Positions 56,850-64,000 of a stretch of DNA of 64,000 bases are shown in pieces (positions within the stretch are counted from its first letter, which is position 1; the number at the start of each line of letters is the position of its first letter). This DNA is from Ovis canadensis (Eukaryota; Chordata; Mammalia; Artiodactyla; Bovidae): positions 225,890,001-225,954,000 of the forward strand of contig NC_091247.1 in assembly GCF_042477335.2 (NCBI RefSeq), read 5' to 3'. The notes under the pieces are model-generated. The model ran no database searches. It worked only from the letters and a program-made list of their open reading frames with translations, and had not been told where the DNA came from. The position numbers were made by a program, and so were the translations under genes.

Positions 56850-57070
56850 GCACCCAGGAGTCACTTAATTAAGTGACTCTACTCTTAGCAGCATTGGGCG
56901 GGGAGGAAGATGAGGGCCTGGAAATGGAGTGCTTAGAAGTTATAATTAACTTTTTACTGGCGCCCTACCATAAAACGATGTATAAGACAATATAAAAGGG
57001 GTCCAAGGATCTAGTTAAATAGAGCTAGGTCTTTTGCAAGTAAACCCTTAATTAAAATCTGTGAGAGAGG
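56850..57070. promoter_or_regulatory. Candidate conserved intronic element with 22-bp palindrome
   Basis: An abrupt AT-rich block in GC-rich intron DNA. It begins with a perfect palindrome at 56858-56879, then GAAGTTATAATTAACTTTTT near 56936 and AACCCTTAATTAAAATC near 57043. No known repeat. Confidence 0.35.
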
Positions 57071-58428
57071 AAGGGAGAGAAAGGGAAAGCGGAGAAGCCG
57101 TTCCGAGGTGGGTTTCTTTGGTGTTTGCCTCATCTGCCGCTGCAGGGAGGCCGCGGGGCCGCGGTCAGGGGCAGGGGGTGGTTGGGCACGAGAAGGCTCC
57201 ACGCCGTCTTTTTGCCTCTGTGCCATCAGATACGGGAGCCCCCGATAGGAGCTGTGGGTGGACCCGAGGGGCTTTGGCAAGGAGTAGGGGGCCTCACGGT
57301 CCCTGTGCAGAAGCAGGAGATGACGCCTGGGTGCAGAACTGGTCTTTGCGTGAACAACTGTTTCAGATGCGGCTGGAAGTTGACGACCTCCCCACCCACT
57401 GCCCACCCTCAGCCCTTCTCTTCTCTCCCTCCGCACCGACCCACCCCGGCCCCGGGTGAGGCCCCGGGTGAGGCCGAGGCCAAGTTAACGCTCCCCACTC
57501 CACGCAGCTCTGTCCCCAGCAGCTTATGCAAGTCACTGCTTTTGTCTTATTCCTGAGAAAATTGTATTTTTGTTTTTCACCTCATGCAAAGGCTCCCTTC
57601 TTCCCAGAGCCTCGGACCTTCGTGTTCACATCTGTCTCTTTGTGCCCAGTACCTGCCCCGGGCTGTGGACTGTCCTCACAGTGGGCATCAGGGCATTAGG
57701 CCTGAGAGACAGGGCTGGGGTGGCCCCAGCCCAGTGTATGCACACCGCACGAGTGGGGCTGAAAACCTTCTGGGTTTCTTAGGCGGAGCCATCCCGCTGT
57801 CCAGCCCAACGTGGCCAGCGTGGTGGGGTGCGGTGGGTTTCCCAGGACTGGCTGCGATCCCAGGGTGTAAGCGGCTCAGCAGGTGTGGGCAGACAGGCCT
57901 CGTGTGGACCGAGGTCAGGGTTTGCAGCCCCTTCAGTGGATCTGGGAGTCTGGTTCTGGGCCTCCCTTTCTGACTCTGACCTTAACCTCATTTTTCCTGC
58001 TGAGTGCTCACGTCCACGTCCGAAAAATGTGATGTTTGGACCATGTGTCGACTGAGGCCCCTCCCTGGGCCCCAGCTTGGCTCTCCTCTTGGATCACACT
58101 CCTCCTGGCCTCTGAGCCGGGAGGCCAGGCTGTGAGTGACCTGAGTGTCCGTCTCTCCCACGGGAGAACAGGGGAGGGGTCTACACACATCCCAGTCATC
58201 CCAGATCTTGGGTAGGGTAGGGTGGGATGGCACTATGTTCACTGTCTTGTCTTGAAGAGTTAGTGATGACCGATACAGCTACTTCCAGAGGGCCCAGGGA
58301 TCCATGTAGGGTCTGACAATGCTGTAAACAGGCAAGGTCACTTAGGTGATTGGATCAATGACTCGGATGATTAGGGGGAGGTGATAGTGATCAAGGTGAG
58401 AGGTTTTGTTTTTTTTAGTATAGATGGT

Positions 58429-58527
58429 TTCAGTTCAGTTCAGTCACTCAGTCATGTCCGACTCTTTGCGACCCCATGGACTGCAGCACGCCGGGCCTCC
58501 CTGTCCATCACCAACTCCTGGAGCAGA
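58429..58527 (-). mobile_element. BovB LINE 3' terminal fragment
   Basis: Antisense: TTCAGTTCAGTTCAGTCACT, CTTTGCGACCCCATGGACTG, CCATCACCAACTCCTGGAGC. It faces the sense copy 190 bp downstream. Confidence 0.85.
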
Positions 58528-58714
58528 TGGTTTAGGATGGCCTAAAAGAGGACCCATGAGTAGAGAAGGACCCAGCCCTGAATTGCCTGGTTTGCAGGCA
58601 AGGTCTGCAGGGCTGAGCCCAGAGACGGTAGAGGCCAGGGGGGAAGGCCCAGGTCTGCTGACAGGGCGAAGGTGCGAATTTTATCCTAAGTGTTAAAGAC
58701 GCCACGGGGGCTTA

Positions 58715-59052
58715 GAATCCCTTGGACAGCAAGGAGATCCAGCCAGTCCATCCTAAAGGAGATCAGTCCTGAGTGTTCATTGGAAGGACTGATGCTGAAG
58801 CTGAAACTCCAGTACTTGGGCCACCTGATGTGAAGAACTGATTCATTTGAAAAGACCCTGATGCTGGGAAAGATTGAAGGTAGGAGGAGAAGGGGACAGC
58901 AGAGGATGAGATGGTGGGATGGCATCACCGACTCGATGGACGTGACTTTGAGTAAACTCTGGGAGTTGGTGATGGACAGGGAGGCCTGGCGTGCTGAAGT
59001 CCATGGGGTCGCAAAGAGTCGACACAAGTGAGCGACTGAACTGAACTGAATG
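58715..59052 (+). mobile_element. BovB LINE 3' end
   Basis: Sense: CAAGGAGATCCAGCCAGTCC, GTACTTGGGCCACCTGATGT, GACTCGATGGACGTGACTTT, ending CGACTGAACTGAACTGAA. It is about 340 bp and 5'-truncated. Confidence 0.9.
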
Positions 59053-59335
59053 GTGTGACTCGGTGTTTTGAAAGACTCGTTCAGCTGCTGGGTGATGCAT
59101 GGTCACAGCAGGCGGAGGAGGACGCTGGGGCCCCAGGAGAGGCAGGGGGACCTGGGAGTGGACCTGGAGGGGCCCAAGGGACAGAGCAGGCCGGGGGTCT
59201 GGCTACAGCGTGGAGATGAGGTCAGCAGGAAAGGCTGCTGGGAGAGACGGGCTGGAGGGCTGGGGGGATGGTTAACATGTGTCCACGGAACCCGGCAGGC
59301 CTGGCACGAGGTGAGCAAGTCTTTGTCACCAAGCG

Positions 59336-59545
59336 GGCTTCCCTGGTGGCTCAGATGGTTAACGAATCCACCTATGATGCGGGAGATTGGGGTTCGAACC
59401 CTGGGTTGGGAAGATCCCCCTGGAGGAGGAAATGGGAACCCACTGAAGTATTCTTGCCTGGAAAATCTTGTGGACTGAGGCGCCTGCTGGGCTATAGCGC
59501 TCGGGGTTACATGAGTCAGACACGACTGAGCGGCCGAGTGCACAC
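59336..59545 (+). mobile_element. Bov-tA SINE
   Basis: GGGCTTCCCTGGTGGCTCAG, GGGTTCGAACCCTGGGTTGG, GAAGTATTCTTGCCTGGAAA, ACACGACTGAGCGGCCGAG. Confidence 0.9.
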
Positions 59546-59953
59546 ATACACACGACTGTAGTTTTTAGAGAGCTCATAATAGACATCAGTGGATGTGCAC
59601 AGTAGACTCAGAGCAGATTCTGGCTCATTTGCTTGTTAATTTGGATAAAAAGGCCTGATCCAGACGTCCTCCAGACACAGGAGGCTGCTATTCCTACAAA
59701 GACTAGAGATTGAATATTTAAAACAACAAAAAAATTTTGTTTTTGACTCTGGGCCTCACATCATCTCTGGCTGTCTCTGCTTGGGAGTGGGTTGGTGTCA
59801 AGGGATTTTGGTCGTGTGTAGGCACAGTGGCCGGCTTGACTGATAAACATGTGGTCGCCCAGAAAGAGGGAGACTGATGCTCACATCAAAAATTGGAGGG
59901 CGAGGAGAGCAGAGGTTTGGTATTCATTCAAAAAATTAACTTTCTGTATTCTT

Positions 59954-59970
59954 CACACACACACACACAC
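59954..59970 (+). repeat. (CA)8 microsatellite
   Basis: Short perfect CA run followed by A-rich sequence. Confidence 0.85.
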
Positions 59971-60194
59971 AAAAATTCTCACAAGGCCAAGCTGTGTTTT
60001 GGGGGCTAAAAGAGAGAAAATTAACTTCTAATAAAGATGAAAAATCTAGAATTCTAAGTGGTAGTCAAGCGATTTTGGCCAGCCGTAATTATAGTATTTT
60101 CATGTTAATGTATAAACCCCTTGAAAGGTGTGCTTAAGTGCTAATTATCTATTTACAACAGAATGGCTTTGGAAATGAAATGAGACCCACTGCA

Positions 60195-60214
60195 GGTGTG
60201 TGTGTGTGTGTGTG
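60195..60214 (+). repeat. (GT)9-10 microsatellite
   Basis: Short perfect GT run. Confidence 0.85.
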
Positions 60215-61704
60215 TATTTCAAACATGTTTTGTGGTTGTTTTTTTTTTTTAAGACTGTCATCCTAAAAATCTTTGCCTTATATTAAATTTTTTAAAAAAA
60301 TGTTTAAATAAGGTACAGAAGCATTTCTCTGAAAGGTTTAGGCTCTCTGAAAGTTTTTCCTTAGTTTTATTTTTTGTGTTTTGTTGTTCATTTGGGTTTT
60401 TGCTTGCTTATTTATATCTCATCTTGTGTGAAAAGATTTGAGATGGTTTATAAAAAAACAGTAAGAATGGTAAAATGGTAGAGTGTTGGTGGTAAATTGA
60501 GAGCCAGAATTAAGGAAAGGAAATCAGAGCAGTTCTGAGGGCGGGCTTAGAATATCAACACCTGGGGCTCACATGGGTTCTCTGTGCTGGAGCCGGAGCT
60601 TCCTGGGAGCCAAGGTGAAAAAAGGCAGATGCATTTGCAGATGGCTGTGATTGCTGGGTGGAGGAGGTGTGTCAGGCCCTCTGGTTTGTCTATCCTCCGT
60701 AGCAATGTCTGATGTCCGTTTCAGCTGTGGCTCTTGAGGATCAGACTTACGTTCTGGTCATTTCTCTGTAGGGGGACCTTGGTAAAGATTTTTGATTTGA
60801 ATAATGTGAATAGAAAAAGTAATGAATCTTTATTTAGTCTTTTCTAGGACATCAAACATTTCTGTCATTCATTTTGTGCTTCCTGTCTCCCTCCTCTGCT
60901 TATTGTTTGGATTGATTGAAGCTTCTTTTTTTCCCCTCTACTGGTTTGGAAATTCGCCATTCTTTTTCGACTTGTTTAGTGGTTACTCGTAATGTTTTAA
61001 TAAGCATATCCAACTTAGTCTAAAATTAATCAACACTCCCACTCTCCCCTGAAGGTCCCCGAACTGTGCCCACCACACCCCCTCCTACCACTGTCTTATG
61101 TATCTTTGTTGTCTGGAGTTTGCTGTCTTACTTTTTTTAACACCACCTCACAGCAGTCACCATCATTACTGTGTGTTTTCCCATTTGCACCTGATTCTTT
61201 ACTCAGTGACGTTTGCTGAGCCCTTTTTTATGTGCAGGGTGTGATTCTGGGCACTGAAGATACAGCAGTGAGCGCGCAGGAGACAGGCCATGGGCAAACA
61301 GAGCTATAGCACGCTGGGAGGATCCGGGATAAGGGGGCAAGGCGTGACATCACCTTCTGATGCAGTGGCACCGGAGCAGAGACCAGAGTGGAGGGGGCCA
61401 GCCATGTCCACGTCAGGGAGGACATTCTCAGCGGGGGCAGCCGCTCTGAGTTGGAGAGTTGGTGGAACCGTGGAGGACTGGCAAGGAGGCATGGGGCCTG
61501 GGGCGCGCTTGGAAGGCCTGAGGGCCAGTGGGGGCCATAGAGGCTGGATGAGGACCAAGTAGGGCAGGTGGGGTTGCTTCATGCAGGAGGGAGACCTTGG
61601 CATCTGGGCAGTGCTTGGACAAGTGGAGGGTGGGGTGCAGGCCTTCCAACTCAAAGGGGCAGGCTGTCCAAGAGTCCAAGGCTGGAGCTCTTACTTGCCA
61701 TTAG

Positions 61705-61870
61705 GTTGCGCTCCTTCATTCATTCAGCGTACATTTACTGAGGGCCTCCCCTAGTCTAAGGCAGCTGTTAGATGCCCAGGATATGGTGGGTAGCAAAACA
61801 GCCAAGACTCCCGTGCAACAGGAACATAAACGAGAAAATGCCATGATGCCAAGGAGGCAGAACTGGGTGA
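61705..61870 (-). mobile_element. L2 LINE 3' end
   Basis: Antisense L2 end: CCTTCATTCATTCAGCGTAC, ATTTACTGAGGGCCTCCCC, GCCCAGGATATGGTGGGTAG, CAAAACAGCCAAGACTCCC. A weaker, similar antisense piece lies at about 61200-61290 (CTGGGCACTGAAGATACAGC). Confidence 0.65.
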
Positions 61871-62768
61871 AGTGGTAGCCTGAGACCAGGGGAGACGCTC
61901 AGCCGCCTCCCAGGTGTGTGAGATGGAGAGCCGGTGACACCCGCCCCGCGTCTGAGGGTCCTCGTCCGTTTAGAGGAGGATGGTGAGGCCTTCCTCCCAG
62001 ACTGGTGATTGTGCCGATGAGAGACGAAGGGTTAAAAACAATCTGTTTTCTGAGGCTTTGCTGGGTTTTCCATTGTGAACCTTCTTTGCCCTGAACTGCA
62101 TTTTTGCTCGTCACCACTGGTTGTGGGCTGTGGAGCCACTGGAGGAAGTCGTTGGTCGGAAGAGAAATAGCTGGTTGGCCATTCGAGAGAGTTGGGGGAA
62201 GCAAGATTCTCTTGCTAGCATGCTTTTTTTTTTTTTTCCTACAAACATGGAGAGATGTGTTTGGATATGAAATCAGTCTGTGGGTTTTTTAAAATGTCAT
62301 TTTCATGTTGGACTTCATTCCAAAACAGGAATAGTCAACAAGCCAGAAAATCCTGCCCAGCACAGAATTGAAATATTCCGTCCCCCTGTGCACACACTTA
62401 TGAAATGTCTGAGAGATTCCATTTTTCTGTCTATACCACCTTCCTCTGCCTGCCCCCTGCACCTGCCCCCCCAGCCTTTGTCAGAGGTTCGGTGACTAGT
62501 TTGGTTTGGAGGTTGTGACCACCACTTAAAGAGGGTGTGGGAACTGCCCTGTCCTGTTATCCTTGCCATGGCTTACAGAGCTTGCCCCTTCTTGTGGAGT
62601 GTCTGCCGACCCCCACCCCGGTCTCTCCCAGGCGGCCCTGCTCAGACGCCAGGTGCATGAGAATTCCCTGGAGAGGTGGTGGGAAATCTGGTTGAGATGC
62701 AGGTCTCAGTCTGGCGGTTGTGAGATGGGCTGGAGATCCTGCATTTCTAGCCTCCATATGTTTGTGTG

Positions 62769-62794
62769 TGTGGTTTTTTTTTTTTTTTTTTTTT
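62769..62794 (+). repeat. Poly-T run
   Basis: An uninterrupted T tract of about 22 bases, with no retained SINE or LINE body attached that I can recognise. Confidence 0.85.
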
Positions 62795-63335
62795 GCCTAT
62801 AGCTGATATCTAGTCTTTAGCATTGTGGTCGGAAGAGATGCTTGATATGATTTCAATTTTTAAAAATTTACCAAGGCTTGATTTGTGACCCCAAATGTGA
62901 TCTATTGTGGAGCAAGTTCCATGTGCATCAGAGAAAAAAGTCACCTCTGCTGGTTTTGGATGAAATGCCCTGTAGGTATCAATTAGAGATTCTGCATTTC
63001 TAGCCAGCTCCCAGCTGATGAGTAGCCAGGCCCTGAGCTGTTCAGTACTGCAGCCACCTGTTTCCTGGGGATATTGAACATTTGAATGGTGGCTAGTGTG
63101 ACTGAGAAACTGACTCTTGTGTTTCATTTCATTGCAATTAATTTAAATAAAATAACCACAGGGGGTTAATGGCTACTGTAAGGACAGGACAACCCCTTGA
63201 AGAGTCTGCTGTTACTGTCTCTGTGGATGAAAGAACTGAGCTCAGATAGGTGGAGATTGTATAGTGAATAAAAGTGGAATCGAAATTCTAACCCAAGACC
63301 CAGGCTCTTTTAAAAATTTTAAATTCCTTTTTTAA

Positions 63336-63541
63336 TACCTAGTGGCTCAAACAGTAAAGAATCCCCCTGCAGTGCAAGAGACCCAGGTTTGATCCCTGGG
63401 TCAGGAGGATCCCCTAGAGAAGGGAATGGCTACCCACTCCAGTATTCTTGCCTGGAAAAGTCCATGGACAGAAGAGCCTCGGAGGCTACAGTCCATGGGG
63501 TCGCGAAGAGTCGGACTGAGCGACTACACCTTTCACTTTCA
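63336..63541 (+). mobile_element. Bov-tA SINE
   Basis: CCTAGTGGCTCAAACAGTAA, GGTTTGATCCCTGGGTCAGG, CTCCAGTATTCTTGCCTGGA, CGACTACACCTTTCACTTTC tail. Confidence 0.9.
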
Positions 63542-63894
63542 AGGTGACCTTGTATATTCAGAAAATGCATGCCCTTTCTATCAGCAGATTCCTCCTTTCC
63601 AAGTCTGTTTTAGTATTTGTGGTCAGAAGTAACACTTTATAACATCGAACCAATTCACAAAGTCATATTTAAGTTGCTGATGGGACACAAGAATGTTCAA
63701 CACTTTATGTTTCATATGTGAGAGCCACATTTTGCTACAAGGCCTTGTATACAGGTTGTATGAGAGCTGAACAGTGATTTTTGTTTTTTTTCTGGACAGC
63801 ACTTTACAGTTTAAAAGGTGCATTCATGTTGTTTAGTCACTTCTCCTTTGAGACAAAGGAGAAGCCTTTGTCTGGGTCAGCCTGGGTCCTGAGT

Positions 63895-63965
63895 AATGAC
63901 TTCCCCACTTTACAGATGAGGAGACTGAGGCCTGGTGTAGGAATGTAGTTTCCTGGGAGTCACCC
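63895..63965 (-). mobile_element. MIR SINE core
   Basis: Antisense MIR core: CCCCACTTTACAGATGAGGA, GACTGAGGCCTGG. Confidence 0.55.
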
Positions 63966-64000
63966 AGGTCCTGGCTGTCAGGGGTCACCTTCCCAGAGAG

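Larger units (their letters stand above)
50161..64000 (+). other. MPPED1: MPPED1 intron 3, 5' part (continues past window)
   Basis: No further MPPED1 exon is visible up to 64000. The next expected peptide (LPYEYK then the GNHE motif) is in no frame. The intron contains a CHR SINE at 51.4 kb, one CTCF-like motif at 53.2 kb, BovB pieces at 58.4-59.1 kb and Bov-tA copies at 59.3 and 63.3 kb. Stretches 50500-51360, 51560-52760, 55070-56850, 57080-58425, 59550-61200 and 61900-63330 show nothing specific; 60220-61020 is AT-rich. Confidence 0.85.

Noticed and set aside
4487..63541. tRNA-like sequences within the many SINEs
   Set aside because: Bov-tA and CHR heads descend from tRNA but lack an intact cloverleaf and are dispersed repeats, so they are not tRNA genes.
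50161..64000. Search for the next MPPED1 exon
   Set aside because: No frame shows the LPYEYK or GNHE-containing peptide with splice sites, so the exon lies beyond the window.
1..64000. Bacterial-type operons, CRISPR arrays, phage or integrated virus
   Set aside because: There are no dense gene strings, spacer arrays, or retroviral LTR or gag/pol frames; all repeats belong to known mammalian LINE/SINE types or simple repeats.

Overview
The window is ruminant (bovid) nuclear DNA. It is littered with repeats that occur together only in ruminants: Bov-tA tRNA-derived SINEs, 3' ends of the BovB (RTE-type) LINE, and older cetartiodactyl CHR-type tRNA SINEs, over a background of mammal-wide MIR and L2. 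There are no bacterial genes, rRNA genes, true tRNA genes or CRISPR arrays. Cattle, sheep and goat cannot be told apart from this sequence by eye.

One protein-coding gene is supported: MPPED1 (metallophosphoesterase domain containing 1), on the + strand and entering the window only with its 5' part. A CpG island at about 26.3-27.3 kb is the likely promoter and carries a probable non-coding first exon ending at a splice donor at 27097/27098. The first coding exon is 40560-40783 (residues 1-74 plus two bases of codon 75). The next is 49979-50160 (the last base of codon 75, codons 76-135, and one base of codon 136). The two join in frame. Exon 49979-50160 carries the first metal-binding motifs of the phosphoesterase fold (D97-x-H99 and G117-D118). 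The remaining exons, with the GNHE and GHxH motifs, lie beyond 64000.

Layout: 1-26.3 kb is intergenic DNA upstream of the gene, with nested LINEs and SINEs, a strong CTCF-like motif at 5032-5046 and possible regulatory islands near 6.45-6.6 and 10.4-10.5 kb. From 24.78 to 26.19 kb lies a 241-bp inverted repeat (240 of 241 positions identical) that ends about 150 bp before the CpG island. Intron 1 (27.1-40.5 kb) begins with several kb free of recent SINEs that look regulatory, then holds a ~30-bp minisatellite (34.5-35.1 kb) and a G-run cluster just before exon 2. Intron 2 (40.8-50.0 kb) and the first 13.8 kb of intron 3 hold scattered SINEs, a few AT-rich homeobox-site-rich islands and a 22-bp perfect palindrome at 56858-56879.

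No new multi-gene system is visible. The most unusual items are the near-identical inverted duplication beside the promoter, an upstream ORF overlapping the MPPED1 start codon with a better-placed second start at Met25, the BovB fold-back insertions, the minisatellite, the G-quadruplex candidate and the palindrome.
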